From assembly GCF_017676385.1 (NCBI RefSeq), contig NZ_JAFFZN010000036.1, positions 1 through 64,000 of the forward strand: a stretch of DNA of 64,000 nt. Reading direction: 5' to 3'. Position numbers and translations under genes: made by a program. How positions within the stretch are numbered: position 1 is the stretch's first letter; each line of letters begins with the position of its first letter. The notes below the pieces were generated by a model. That model was not told where the DNA came from and did not search any database. It saw only the letters and a program-made list of their open reading frames with translations. Source of the DNA: Streptomyces spirodelae (GTDB lineage Bacteria > Actinomycetota > Actinomycetes > Streptomycetales > Streptomycetaceae). Shown in pieces: positions 1 to 10,674 of this stretch.

Positions 1-23
1 GGTTGTTCGGCGGGGGGAGTACG

Positions 24-1217
24 TCACTCCGCCCGGAGGCCGGTTCCGTGTGCGTGCGCGGTGTCGCTCGACGCTTCCGCGTCGGCGAGCCTTCCGCGCA
101 GCATGTGGTGCATCACCATCATGAACCGCTGGGTTCGCGGGCGGCCCAGCACGAACGGGTTCGGTCCGTCCGGATTGTTCCGTAGCTGCTCGGCACGTTC
201 GAGGCCGTTGTCGTTGGGGTGGTTGGACAGTTCGACCTCCACGTCCGCCTGCCACATCCGGGCCCGGAAGGAGCGGATCGAGGCCAGATAGGTGCGCAGG
301 TCGGAGGGGTCGGACGGGGGGTTGAGGCCGCCCCACAGCATGGCCGTACGGCGCTCGCGGCCCGACCACACCGGGAAGATCGGGGAGACGGTGCCCGGGG
401 TGTGCCCCGGGGTGTGGTGCAGCCGGATCGTCGTGCCGCCGAGCGTGAGCCGTTGTCCGTCCCTGATGTCCAGGTCCCGCGCCGGGGCGTGCTCCGGGTC
501 CTTGCGGGCGACGAGGTCCCAGTCGGCCGGTGCCATCAGTACGCGCGTTCCGTACTGCTCGGCGAGGTACCGCGCGCCGCCGTAGTGGTCGTCGTGGCCA
601 TGGGTGACGACGATGTACTTGATCGCCGCGTGATCGGCTCCCAGCGAGCGCAGGCCGGGGACGAGCACGGTCTCGGCCTCCTGCGCGGAGGTGAGCGCGT
701 CGAGCAGGACGATGCCGTCGTCGGTCAGTATCGCCATGGCGGAGACCCAGCCCACGCTGAACATGGCCAGGTTGTCGAAGAGCTTCAGCGGCTCCGGCGC
801 GGGCGGGCGGGGAACGGTGGCGCCGGGCGTCAGCGCCTTGACGAGGGTGCGCAGCACGTTGTCGTCCCCGGCCAGCCGGCGGGCACGGTCGTAGTGAACC
901 TGCCCGCCCTCTCGGGCCGCGCCTCGTCCGATCGGCCGTCCTGTAGTGGCCGCAGCCGCGCTCGACGAGAGCAGAGGCAGCGAGCCGGCGCCGGCGGCGA
1001 GGGCGAGGGCGGCGATCCGCCCCAGCCCGCGCCTGGAGACAGCGGCCGCTCGCCGGTCGTGGCCGTGGCCGTGGACCAGGTCGGGGACCTGGTCATGGAG
1101 TGGGTCGGGGGTCTGGTCGTGGACCCCGTCGCGGAGCGGGTCGCGGAACGCGTCGTCGAGCGGGTCGTGCACCTGGTCCCGGTCCTGATCGGGGTCGTGG
1201 CGGGGCGCGTGCGTCAC
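24..1217 (-). CDS. Tat-exported metallo-beta-lactamase-fold hydrolase
   Basis: MBL-fold hydrolase of 397 aa. The dinuclear zinc signature HGHDDH lies near residue 206, followed by HTPGHTPG; substrate unknown. The start is the GTG at 1217, because AGGAGG stands 6 nt upstream; an ATG further out lacks such a site. The first 65 residues are an odd, Asp/His-rich stretch of degenerate DPL-D-V units. A twin-arginine motif (SRRGLGR), a hydrophobic run and an Ala-rich cleavage region follow, so export by Tat is inferred. Tat signals normally sit nearer the N-terminus, so translation could also begin further in. No partner gene is evident; the neighbour is a SulP transporter on the same strand. Confidence 0.85.
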   Translation of the reverse strand: MTHAPRHDPDQDRDQVHDPLDDAFRDPLRDGVHDQTPDPLHDQVPDLVHGHGHDRRAAAVSRRGLGRIAALALAAGAGSLPLLSSSAAAATTGRPIGRGAAREGGQVHYDRARRLAGDDNVLRTLVKALTPGATVPRPPAPEPLKLFDNLAMFSVGWVSAMAILTDDGIVLLDALTSAQEAETVLVPGLRSLGADHAAIKYIVVTHGHDDHYGGARYLAEQYGTRVLMAPADWDLVARKDPEHAPARDLDIRDGQRLTLGGTTIRLHHTPGHTPGTVSPIFPVWSGRERRTAMLWGGLNPPSDPSDLRTYLASIRSFRARMWQADVEVELSNHPNDNGLERAEQLRNNPDGPNPFVLGRPRTQRFMMVMHHMLRGRLADAEASSDTAHAHGTGLRAE

Positions 1218-1468
1218 GGTGAGCCTCCTGGCCGTTCGGGAGATCCTTGGATGGGCCTGCAAGGGCGGAGAGCAGCCCTTCAGGTGTGCCTTGGCGTGTC
1301 CTCGCGTCCGGGCTCGCGCGCTGAGCGCCGGGTCAGTTGATCACGCCCACAGTGGCCAGGACGCCGCCTTGAGCCGGAAGGTTTCGCCTCCGACACCCCG
1401 GATCGACGGCAGCCACCACCGACCGCACTTCGAGCAAGTGGCGGACGGTGGCGGCCAGTTGCCGACGG

Positions 1469-3016
1469 TCAGTTGCCGACGGTCAGCTCACCGCTGAGCT
1501 TCCGGTGGATCTGGGCGCTGGGCTGGTTGAGACCGGTGATCTCGACGGTCTTGCCGCGCTGGGCGTACTTGGTCTCGATCGCGTCGAGGGCGGCGACGGA
1601 GGAGGCGTCCCAGATGTGGGCCGCGGTCAGGTCGATGACGACCCTGTCCGGGTCACCCGCGTAATCGAACTGGGTCACAAGGTCGTTGGAGGACGCGAAG
1701 AAGAGTTCACCGGTGACGGAGTAGACCACACTGCTGCCGTCGGGATCGGTCACCGAGGTGACCTCAGCGAGGTGGGCGACGCGTTTGGCGAAGACGACCA
1801 CGGCGGTGAGGGTGCCGACGACCACGCCGATGGCGAGGTTGTGGGTGGCGACCACGACCGCGACGGTGACGACCATGACCGTGATCTCCCCGGCGGGCAT
1901 CCGCCGCAGGGTCTTGGGCGCGACGGAGTGCCAGTCGAACGTCGCGAACGACACCATCACCATCACGGCAACCAGCGCTGCCATCGGGATGTCGGAGACG
2001 ACCGGGCCGAAGACGATGCACAACGCCATGAGGAACGCGCCGGCCAGGAAGGTGGACAGCCGGGTGCGGGCGCCGGACACCCGTACGTTGATCATCGTCT
2101 GACCGATCATGGCGCAGCCGCCCATGCCGCCGAAGAACCCGGTGACGATGTTGGCGACGCCCTGGCCGATGGACTCGCGGGTCTTGGACGAGCGGGTGTC
2201 GGTGATGTCGTCGACGAGCTTCGCGGTCATCAGGGACTCCATCAGACCGACGAGCGCCATGGCGAGCGCGTACGGCGCGACGGTGGTCAGCGTCTCCAAG
2301 GTGAACGGCACGTCGGGGAGGCCGGGGACGGGGAGGGACGAGGGCAGCTCGCCCTTGTCGCCGACGGTCGGCACCGCGATCCCGGCGGCGACCGTGATCA
2401 CCGTGAGGACGACGATGGAGACCAGCGGCGCCGGGATCACCTTGGTGACCTTCGGGAAGAACACCATGAGGGCGAGGCCGCCCGCGATCAGCGGGTAGAC
2501 GGGCCAGGGCACGTCGTGCATCTCCGGCACCTGGGCCAGGAAGATCAGGATGGCGAGCGCGTTGACGAAGCCGACCATCACCGAACGCGGCACGAACCGC
2601 ATCAGCTTGGCCACGCCCAGGGCGCCGAGAACGATCTGGAACGCTCCGGCGAGGATGACAGCGGCGATCAGATAGCCCAGCCCGTGCTCGCGGTTGAGCG
2701 GGGCGATCACCAGGGCGACGGCGCCGGTCGCCGCCGAGATCATCGCCGGACGGCCGCCGACGATCGCGATGGTCACGGCCATCGTGAAGGAGGCGAACAG
2801 GCCGATGGCCGGGTCGACACCGGCGATGATCGAGAAGGAGATGGCCTCGGGTATCAGGGCCAGCGCCACGACGAGTCCGCCGAGGATCTCGGTGCGCCAG
2901 ACCCGGGGATCGGACAGCCAGTCGGGCTTGAGGCCGCGCAGCCGGGCGGTGGCAGAGGACGGGGTGGAAGAAGAGGTGAGGGACAAGAGGGTGACGTACC
3001 TGTCGCGTTCGGGCAC
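1469..3016 (-). CDS. SulP/SLC26-family anion transporter with STAS domain
   Basis: Inner-membrane SulP permease, probably for sulfate or another oxyanion or bicarbonate. About a dozen hydrophobic segments begin after the motif LKPDWLSDP and include the family block ALIPEAISFSIIAG. The C-terminal ~100 residues form a STAS domain (VVIDLTAAHIWDASSV). The start is uncertain: GTG at 3016 and TTG at 2986 both lack a clear ribosome-binding site, and the frame stays open upstream only through low-complexity repeats. A MerR regulator is divergent. A 14-bp tandem repeat (CAGTTGCCGACGGT, 1456-1483) runs over the stop codon. Confidence 0.88.
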   Translation of the reverse strand: MPERDRYVTLLSLTSSSTPSSATARLRGLKPDWLSDPRVWRTEILGGLVVALALIPEAISFSIIAGVDPAIGLFASFTMAVTIAIVGGRPAMISAATGAVALVIAPLNREHGLGYLIAAVILAGAFQIVLGALGVAKLMRFVPRSVMVGFVNALAILIFLAQVPEMHDVPWPVYPLIAGGLALMVFFPKVTKVIPAPLVSIVVLTVITVAAGIAVPTVGDKGELPSSLPVPGLPDVPFTLETLTTVAPYALAMALVGLMESLMTAKLVDDITDTRSSKTRESIGQGVANIVTGFFGGMGGCAMIGQTMINVRVSGARTRLSTFLAGAFLMALCIVFGPVVSDIPMAALVAVMVMVSFATFDWHSVAPKTLRRMPAGEITVMVVTVAVVVATHNLAIGVVVGTLTAVVVFAKRVAHLAEVTSVTDPDGSSVVYSVTGELFFASSNDLVTQFDYAGDPDRVVIDLTAAHIWDASSVAALDAIETKYAQRGKTVEITGLNQPSAQIHRKLSGELTVGN

Positions 3017-3596
3017 ACCCGGCACATCTTGGGGGCTCGGGTCTCGGGTCTCGGACCTCGGGCCTCGGGTGCGCGGGGGTGCGGGGGTGCGGATGGGGGG
3101 CTGATGAGGGGGACGGACGGGGGCGGATGCGGGGCAGGCGAGGGGGTGAGGGCCGGGCGGACGTCCGGCCGGGTGGCCCTCGGCTGGCCACCGTGGCGGC
3201 GGAGGCCGCACCGTCCCCGGAGAGCGGCGGCCACATGCGGAACCCGCGAGGCCGCTCACGGGGCGGAACCCGCGAGGCCGCTCACGGGGCGGAGCCCGCG
3301 AGGCCGCTCCTCAGGGGCGGACGGTCACGGTGGGCAGGCGGCGGCGCCGGACGCCAGGGGCATGCGCACGCTCTCTCCTGCGGATTCGTCATTCGCCGGG
3401 GGCGTCGTCGGCCCCGGTACGGCAGAGAAGCACGGGAGATGTCCCGCACAATGGAGGCCACGGCACACAGGCCGAACCCCGGCACTCAGCAACTCTACCC
3501 TAACGTTACGGTAGAGATCGTGGCGCGCACCGTACTGCGGGACGGCGGTGGCGGCCGTGGAGCGGTGGCGGCCGTAGAGGAGAGGAAGGCGGGCGC
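3017..3596. repeat. Repeat-rich sulP/merR intergenic region
   Basis: 580 bp between divergent genes with no credible ORF. CTCGGG-type short repeats lie at about 3035-3070. A 26-bp tandem unit beginning GGAACCCGCGAGGCCGCTCA is repeated about 2.7 times at 3239-3309. The MerR-type operator is near the merR end. Confidence 0.6.
3493..3516. promoter_or_regulatory. Predicted MerR-type operator
   Basis: A 24-bp inverted repeat with arms CTCTACC and GGTAGAG around a TAACGTTA centre; 11 of 12 base pairs are symmetric (only 3500/3509 mismatch). Long dyads like this sit in the spacer of MerR-controlled promoters. It is 80 bp upstream of the merR start and about 480 bp from the sulP start. Binding is inferred. 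Confidence 0.65.
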
Positions 3597-4001
3597 GTGG
3601 GCGGCGAGCACATGCAGATCGGCGAGGTCGCGGCGCGGACCGAACTGTCGCTGCGCACGATCCGGCACTACGAGGAGACCGGCCTGGTCACCCCGTCCGC
3701 CCGCTCCCAGGGCGGCTTCCGCCTCTACACCGAGGCCGATGTCGCCCGGCTGATGGTCATCCGCCGTATGAAGCCCCTCGGTTTCAGCCTGGACGAGATG
3801 CGGGACCTGCTCGCCGCAACCGACCGCCTCGACTCCGGCGACGAGCTGTCCGCATCCGAGCGCGCGGAACTGCTGGAGCGCATCCGGGGTTTCGAAGCGG
3901 CCGCGCAGCGGCGGGTGGCGGATCTGCGGACCCAGCTGGCACGCGCCGAGGAGTTCGCGGCCACGCTGCGGGAGCGCCTCCCGCGCGACGCTGCCGTCTG
4001 A
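3597..4001 (+). CDS. MerR-family transcriptional regulator
   Basis: 134-aa DNA-binding regulator. The N-terminal winged helix has the MerR signature (IGEVAARTELSLRTIRHYEE, then GGFRLYTEADV). A helical dimerisation region follows and ends in a coiled-coil-like stretch. There is no cysteine cluster, so it is unlikely to be a metal or redox sensor of the MerR/SoxR kind; the ligand is unknown. GTG at 3597 has a purine-rich AGGAAGG upstream; the ATG at 3612 is the alternative start. It is divergent from sulP with a large palindrome between, so autoregulation and control of sulP are plausible but not shown. Confidence 0.88.
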   Translation: MGGEHMQIGEVAARTELSLRTIRHYEETGLVTPSARSQGGFRLYTEADVARLMVIRRMKPLGFSLDEMRDLLAATDRLDSGDELSASERAELLERIRGFEAAAQRRVADLRTQLARAEEFAATLRERLPRDAAV

Positions 4002-4094
4002 GCCTTCCGGGCCTGGGTCGGGCCGGCTCAGCCTCTCGGGGCCAGGCTCTGAGCCTGCCCGGGCCTGGGTCGGGCCGGGCCGGGCCAGGCCCGT

Positions 4095-4703
4095 TCATTC
4101 ACCGGGGTCGAAGAGGCGGTCGAGGTGGGCGTGCAGGATGCGGGTGGCGGCCTCGGCACCCCGCTGGCCGACCAGGACGCTGGTGCCCAGGCCATGGGCG
4201 AGGGTCAGCAGATGTGCGGCTTCCGTCGCGGCGTCCCATGACCGGTCGGCGGCGCTCTCGTCCCTGGCCTGCTGGAGTACGGCGGTCAGTTGCCGCTCCA
4301 GGCGGTTGGGCCCCTCCACGAAGGGCTGGGCGGCCAGTTCGGGGTCGGTCATGGCCAGGACCGCGTACGAGGTCCACACCAGATGGAAGGCCCGGCTTTC
4401 CTCGTCGGTGGGGAGGGCCTCGGCGAGGAAGGTCTCGACGAAGACCTGCGGGGTCACCGGCTGCGGCAGTCGGGCCAGGCGCGCTGACCAGCGGGCGTGA
4501 CTCTGCTGCTCCAGTCGTTCCAGCGCGGCGTGCATCAGCTGCGCCTTGGTGTCGAAGTAGTACTGCACCAGGTTGAGGGACATGCCCGCCTCGGCGGCGA
4601 CGGCGCGCATCGTCACCGCGTGCAGCCCCTCGGCCGCAGCCACCCGGACCAGCGCCTCGATGATGTGCGCCCGCCGCTGCCCGTGATCGACCCGCTTCGG
4701 CAC
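4095..4703 (-). CDS. TetR-family transcriptional repressor
   Basis: 202-aa TetR regulator. The helix-turn-helix is near residues 25-55 (VTMRAVAAEAGMSLNLVQYYF), and a ligand-binding C-terminal domain follows. GTG at 4703 is chosen because AAGGAGG lies just upstream; an in-frame ATG at 4736 has no ribosome-binding site. It is divergent from an MFS exporter, with an inverted repeat between the genes. This is the standard layout of a drug-responsive efflux switch, in which the regulator represses the pump until a ligand binds. The ligand is unknown. Confidence 0.9.
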   Translation of the reverse strand: MPKRVDHGQRRAHIIEALVRVAAAEGLHAVTMRAVAAEAGMSLNLVQYYFDTKAQLMHAALERLEQQSHARWSARLARLPQPVTPQVFVETFLAEALPTDEESRAFHLVWTSYAVLAMTDPELAAQPFVEGPNRLERQLTAVLQQARDESAADRSWDAATEAAHLLTLAHGLGTSVLVGQRGAEAATRILHAHLDRLFDPGE

Positions 4704-4747
4704 GGCCCCTCCTTCCTCTCCCTCTGTCTCATTCATCGGCGATGGAT

Positions 4748-4773
4748 TTTCATGGTACCGCTGTACGATGAAA
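4748..4773. promoter_or_regulatory. Predicted TetR operator
   Basis: Inverted repeat TTTCATGGTAC-CGCT-GTACGATGAAA; 10 of 11 arm positions pair. It lies between the tetR start (4703) and the MFS start (4814), where a TetR dimer could block both promoters. It is also locally AT-rich against a GC-rich background. Confidence 0.65.
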
Positions 4774-4813
4774 AATCGGAGGACGGCACCGGCCGCAGGA
4801 GAGCAGGTGAGGC

Positions 4814-6283
4814 ATGGGACACAGCGAAGCAGCCGACGCAGAGGGCGCCGGAGTCCCCGACGCCGACAGCCGGCCGAGCGCTCAGCCGGCGGACGGCGCG
4901 GCGGGGCAGCGCCGGGCGGCGCCGACCGTCTTGTGGCTGGCCTGCGCGGCGCAGTTCATGGTCGTACTCGACGTCTCCGTGGTGAACGTCGCGCTGCCCT
5001 CCATCAAGGCGGCGCTGGGTTTCGACGCGGCGGGGCTGCAGTGGGTGGTCGGCGGATACGCGCTGGTCTTCGCCGGGTTTCTGCTGCTGGGCGGCCGGCT
5101 GGCCGACCTGTACGGGCGCCGCCGGGTCTTCGTATGGGGGCTGGTGCTGTTCAGCGCCTCCAGCCTCGTGGGCGGACTCGCCACCGCTCCGGGGCTGTTG
5201 GTCGCGATGCGGGCCGTGCAGGGGCTGGGTGCCGCCGTGCTGGCCCCGGCCACACTCACGGTGCTGACCACCACGTTCGCCGAAGGGCAGGCGCGCACCC
5301 GGGCGTTGGCGGTCTGGACCGCTGTGAGCTCAGCAGGGGGCGCAGCGGGCAACGTGATCGGCGGGGTGCTCACCGAGTCGCTGTCCTGGCGGTGGATTCT
5401 GCTGATCAACGTCCCCATCGGCGCGGCGGCCGTACTCGCCGCCGTCCGGCTGCTGCCCCCCGACCGCTCCCCCGAGGCCGCGCCGAGGACGCGGCTCGAC
5501 CTGCCGGGCGCGGTGCTGGCGACGGTGGGCGTGGGTGCGCTCGTCCACGGCGTCACCCAGGTGGAGAAGCACGGCTGGAGCGGGCCGGCCGCCGCTTCGG
5601 GACCGCTGCTCGGACTTGTGGCGCTGGCGGCCTTCGCCGTGACCGAAGTCCGCTACGCCGCCGACCCGTTGCTGCCGCCACGGCTGGTACGGATGCGGCC
5701 GGTGTGGGCGGGGAACGCGGTGATGCTGCTGGCCGGGGCCTGCTTCATCCCCATGTGGTACTTCCTGTCGCTCTGTATGCAGGACCTTCTGGGCTATGGC
5801 GCGCTGGCCACCGGAGTGGGCTTTCTGCCCCACACCCTGGTCGGCATCGCGGCAGCGCGCCTGGCACCCGCCGTCATGCGCGGTACCGGCTCACGGAATC
5901 TGATCGCGGGCAGTGCGCTGCTGTCGGCACTCGGCTTTCTGTGGCAGAGCCGGATCGGCGCGGAGAGCGGCTACCTGGACGGGCTGCTCGGTCCCGCGGT
6001 CGTGATGTCGGCCGGGATGGGTCTGCTGATCACGCCCCTCACCGCAACCGTCACCTCGGGCGTCCCCGAGCGGGACGCGGGAGCGGCCTCGGGGCTGATG
6101 AACACCACCCGGCAGACGGGCGGCGTCCTCGGCCTCGCCGTCCTGGTCGGCCTGGCCGCCTCGGCGGGCAGTACGGCCGCCTCGTACCGGACGGCGTTCA
6201 CAGCCATCGCGGCCGCGTGCGCGGGTGTCGCAGCCCTGGCCCTGGCGCTGCCCGCACCGCAAACGCGCACTCGCCGCAGGTGA
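4814..6283 (+). CDS. MFS drug exporter, DHA2 (14-TM) type
   Basis: 489-aa major facilitator. It has the DHA2 motif LDVSVVNVALPSI in TM1, GGRLADLYGRRRVF between TM2 and TM3, and about 14 hydrophobic segments after a ~35-residue cytoplasmic N-terminus. This class exports lipophilic drugs by proton antiport; the actual substrate cannot be read from sequence. AGGTGAGGC precedes the ATG. It is paired with the divergent TetR regulator, consistent with inducible efflux. A short Arg-rich C-terminus ends the protein. Confidence 0.9.
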   Translation: MGHSEAADAEGAGVPDADSRPSAQPADGAAGQRRAAPTVLWLACAAQFMVVLDVSVVNVALPSIKAALGFDAAGLQWVVGGYALVFAGFLLLGGRLADLYGRRRVFVWGLVLFSASSLVGGLATAPGLLVAMRAVQGLGAAVLAPATLTVLTTTFAEGQARTRALAVWTAVSSAGGAAGNVIGGVLTESLSWRWILLINVPIGAAAVLAAVRLLPPDRSPEAAPRTRLDLPGAVLATVGVGALVHGVTQVEKHGWSGPAAASGPLLGLVALAAFAVTEVRYAADPLLPPRLVRMRPVWAGNAVMLLAGACFIPMWYFLSLCMQDLLGYGALATGVGFLPHTLVGIAAARLAPAVMRGTGSRNLIAGSALLSALGFLWQSRIGAESGYLDGLLGPAVVMSAGMGLLITPLTATVTSGVPERDAGAASGLMNTTRQTGGVLGLAVLVGLAASAGSTAASYRTAFTAIAAACAGVAALALALPAPQTRTRRR

Positions 6284-6402
6284 CGGGCCCCGGCGCAGAG
6301 CCCACAGGTGTCCTGCGGCCCCTGTCCAGGAAGAGGCGCTCTTCCCGGAACCGGTGGCCTCATGAACGATGGGGGCCCGCTCCCGGGCGAGGCCGGGCCG
6401 GT

Positions 6403-6819
6403 TCAGGCGGAGGCGCAGTCGGGGCACAGGCCCCGGTAGGTGACCTCGACGTCGGAGACGGTGAAGCCGAACCGCTCGGTGGCGGGCAGATCGGCCAGGG
6501 GGTCGCCGAGAGGGTGGACGTCACGGATGGTGCCGCAGCGCGAGCAGAGCAGGTGGTGGTGGGGCCGGTGCGCGTTGGGGTCGTAGCGCTTGGCGCGGTC
6601 GTCGGTGGCCACCTCCAGCACCTCGCCGAGCGAGACGAGTTCGCCGAGGGCGTTGTAGACGGTCGCGCGGGAGATCTCGGGCAGCTTGGCGCTGGCCCGG
6701 GTGAACACCTCGTCGGCGGTGAGGTGGACGTGTTCGCCGTCGAGCACCTCGGCGACGACCCGGCGCTGGGCGGTCATCCGCCAGCCGCGTCCGCGAAGCC
6801 GTTCCAGCAGGTCACTCAT
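6403..6819 (-). CDS. Fur-family repressor (FurA/CatR type)
   Basis: 138-aa metal-dependent regulator. It has a winged helix (MTAQRRVVAEVL, EISRATVYNALGELV), a His-rich metal site (HRPHHHLLC), and two structural-zinc CxxC pairs (CSRC, CPDC). The ATG at 6819 matches the family N-terminus (MSDLLERLRGRGWRMTAQR); an ATG at 6837 is also in frame without a better ribosome-binding site. It is divergent from katG. Fur-type regulators next to catalase-peroxidase genes repress them and are inactivated by peroxide, so that role is inferred here. Confidence 0.9.
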   Translation of the reverse strand: MSDLLERLRGRGWRMTAQRRVVAEVLDGEHVHLTADEVFTRASAKLPEISRATVYNALGELVSLGEVLEVATDDRAKRYDPNAHRPHHHLLCSRCGTIRDVHPLGDPLADLPATERFGFTVSDVEVTYRGLCPDCASA

Positions 6820-6876
6820 GACCACCAGCCTAACCATCGTCTGCGGGAGAAAAATCCTACGAGTCTGGTTCCCGTA

Positions 6877-6904
6877 TTGACTTGGACTTAGTCCATCGTA
6901 GGAT
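6877..6904 (+). promoter_or_regulatory. katG promoter with overlapping Fur-type box
   Basis: A good -35 (TTGACT, 6877-6882) and -10 (TAGGAT, 6899-6904) are 16 bp apart. The spacer contains a perfect palindrome TGGACT-T-AGTCCA (6883-6895), which resembles the FurA/FurS boxes described upstream of actinobacterial catalase-peroxidase genes. A repressor bound there would cover the promoter. The predicted katG leader is about 185 nt. Confidence 0.75.
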
Positions 6905-7095
6905 CGGTTCCAGCGGCAGCCAAGGGGCAGGACACGGCAGGAAATACATGTGGCGGTTCAGCAGGCGGGCCCGTTCACGACGAATCCGCAATCCGGCCGG
7001 CGAGGCGATTGCCTTCGCCGGAGCCTGCGCCCCGGCTGTGTCCACCGCTGGCATATTCCTGAGCACCGTGATCCGCCCAGTCCGGAAGGATTCCC

Positions 7096-9321
<2,226 letters not shown>

Positions 9322-9339
9322 GCGCGAGCTCCCGTCCAT

Positions 9340-9371
9340 GAGGGCCCCACCGCCTCGGCGGTGGGGCCCTC
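9340..9371 (+). terminator. katG terminator hairpin
   Basis: Perfect 13-bp stem GAGGGCCCCACCG / CGGTGGGGCCCTC with a 6-nt loop, 19 nt after the katG stop. No long U-tract follows, as is common in Streptomyces. Confidence 0.85.
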
Positions 9372-9447
9372 GTCGTCCGTGGCGCGGCCGCCCGACCGCC
9401 GCCACCCGGCGGCCCGACCGCCCGCGCCACAACACTGGCCGCATTGG

Positions 9448-9480
9448 TTCGACGTATGTCAACATAGATGTATGTCGAAC
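9448..9480 (+). promoter_or_regulatory. Predicted ArsR operator at a possibly leaderless start
   Basis: Several dyads overlap the arsR-like start codon (ATG 9472). GTTCGAC (9447-9453) and GTCGAAC (9474-9480) form an inverted repeat. TATGT-CA-ACATA (9455-9466) is a perfect short palindrome. GACGTATGTC and GATGTATGTC are direct repeats 16 bp apart. No Shine-Dalgarno precedes the ATG, so leaderless translation and autorepression are plausible. Confidence 0.55.
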
Positions 9481-9843
9481 ATCGAGCTGCTGCCGATGGC
9501 CGAGCCCGACAGCTCGGACGTGGCGCCGTGCTGCCCGCCCCTGACCGAGCGGCCCTTCACCGTCGAGGAGGCGGAGACCGCGGCGCCGATGTTCAAGGCA
9601 CTGGGCGATCCCGTGCGCCTGCGGCTGTTCTCCGCCGTCGCCTCCCACGAGGGCGGCGAGGCGTGCGTATGCGACATCGCCGACGTCGGCGTCTCCCAGC
9701 CCACCGTCTCGCACCACCTCAAGAAGCTCAGGGAAGCGGGACTGCTGACCTCCGAGCGGCGCGGCACCTGGGTCTACTACCGCGTGGAGCCCTCCGTACT
9801 CGCCGCCATGGGCCGCCTGCTCGCCCCACCGCACACGAGCTGA
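9472..9843 (+). CDS. ArsR/SmtB-family metalloregulator
   Basis: 123-aa winged-helix repressor. The recognition helix is in VSQPTVSHHLKKLREAGLL, and the wing is RRGTWVYYRV. Cysteine pairs at the N-terminus (APCCPP) and in the ACVCDIADV helix are candidate As(III)/metal thiolate ligands, as in ArsR1-type actinobacterial sensors. The start lacks a ribosome-binding site and is embedded in dyads. The next genes, an ArsN/PAT-like acetyltransferase and a methyltransferase, point to an arsenic or organoarsenical detoxification context without an ArsB/Acr3 pump. Confidence 0.88.
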   Translation: MSNIELLPMAEPDSSDVAPCCPPLTERPFTVEEAETAAPMFKALGDPVRLRLFSAVASHEGGEACVCDIADVGVSQPTVSHHLKKLREAGLLTSERRGTWVYYRVEPSVLAAMGRLLAPPHTS

Positions 9844-9889
9844 CACGACCACACGTCGACCACCCACCACGCGACGGCCAGGGGGCACC

Positions 9890-10405
9890 GTGACCAGTGC
9901 GACGAGAACGACCGAGGCGGTGGTCGTTCCGCTGCGGCCCGAGCACGCCGGGCAGGTCCTGGCGATCTACCAGGCAGGCATCGACGAGGGGAACGCCACC
10001 TTCGAGACCGAGGCACCGAGCTGGGAGTCCTTCGACGCCGCCAAGCTGCCCGAGCACCGCTTCGTGGCGCTGGACGAAGACCGGACGGTGACCGGCTGGA
10101 TCGCGGCGTCCCGGGTCTCCGACCGGTGCGCCTACGCGGGGGTGGTCGAGCACTCCGTCTACGTCCACCCGCGCGCCCGCGGGCGCGGCACCGCCGCCGC
10201 CCTGCTGGCAGCCCTCATCGACTCCACGGAGGCGGCCGGGATCTGGACCATCCAGTCCGGCGTCTTCCCCGAGAACACCGCCAGCCTCGCCGTCCACCGG
10301 CGCGCCGGATTCAGGACCATCGGCGTCCGCGAGCGTATCGGCCGCCACCACGACCGCTGGCGCGATGTCGTCCTGATCGAACGCCGCAGCGCGGCAGTCA
10401 CCTGA
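9890..10405 (+). CDS. GNAT acetyltransferase, PAT/ArsN-like
   Basis: 171-aa GNAT enzyme of the phosphinothricin acetyltransferase type. Visible are IYQAGIDEGNATFET near the N-terminus, the acetyl-CoA loop VHPRARGRGTAAALL (motif A, Q/RxxGxG/A variant), NTASLAVHRRAGF, and the tail GRHHDRWRDVV typical of Pat and ArsN. Family members N-acetylate phosphinothricin or, in ars clusters (ArsN1), arsinothricin-like amino acids. GTG start with GGGGG upstream. Its position 46 bp after an ArsR regulator favours an ArsN-like role, but methionine-derivative acetylation is equally possible from sequence. Confidence 0.82.
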   Translation: MTSATRTTEAVVVPLRPEHAGQVLAIYQAGIDEGNATFETEAPSWESFDAAKLPEHRFVALDEDRTVTGWIAASRVSDRCAYAGVVEHSVYVHPRARGRGTAAALLAALIDSTEAAGIWTIQSGVFPENTASLAVHRRAGFRTIGVRERIGRHHDRWRDVVLIERRSAAVT

Positions 10406-10674
10406 CCGCGGACCGACCCACCGTCCCGGCCCGCGGTCAGGACACCGTGCCCGGGACCCGGGATACGGGCACGGGCACGAGCACGGGATACGGAACCCGG
10501 GACACGGGAGATGGAACGCCGTCCTTGCCCGGGGCGCGCGCCGGTGCTCGACTACGTAGCCGCGGGAGAGCCGGACGGCGCCCCGCGCCCCGCGCCCCCG
10601 CGTACGCCAAGGACCGACGTACGCGGACGCACCGACGTACGCAGGCGTACACCGACGCGCTCAGGAGGCGGCCC

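Noticed and set aside
1448..3514. 688-codon plus-strand ORF over sulP
   Set aside because: Complement of the transporter; Gly/Asp/Arg-rich with no family features.
10406..10674. Small gene between the acetyltransferase and methyltransferase
   Set aside because: The sequence is simple CACGGG and GACGTACGC repeats; the methyltransferase has a clear AGGAGG-ATG start at 10675.
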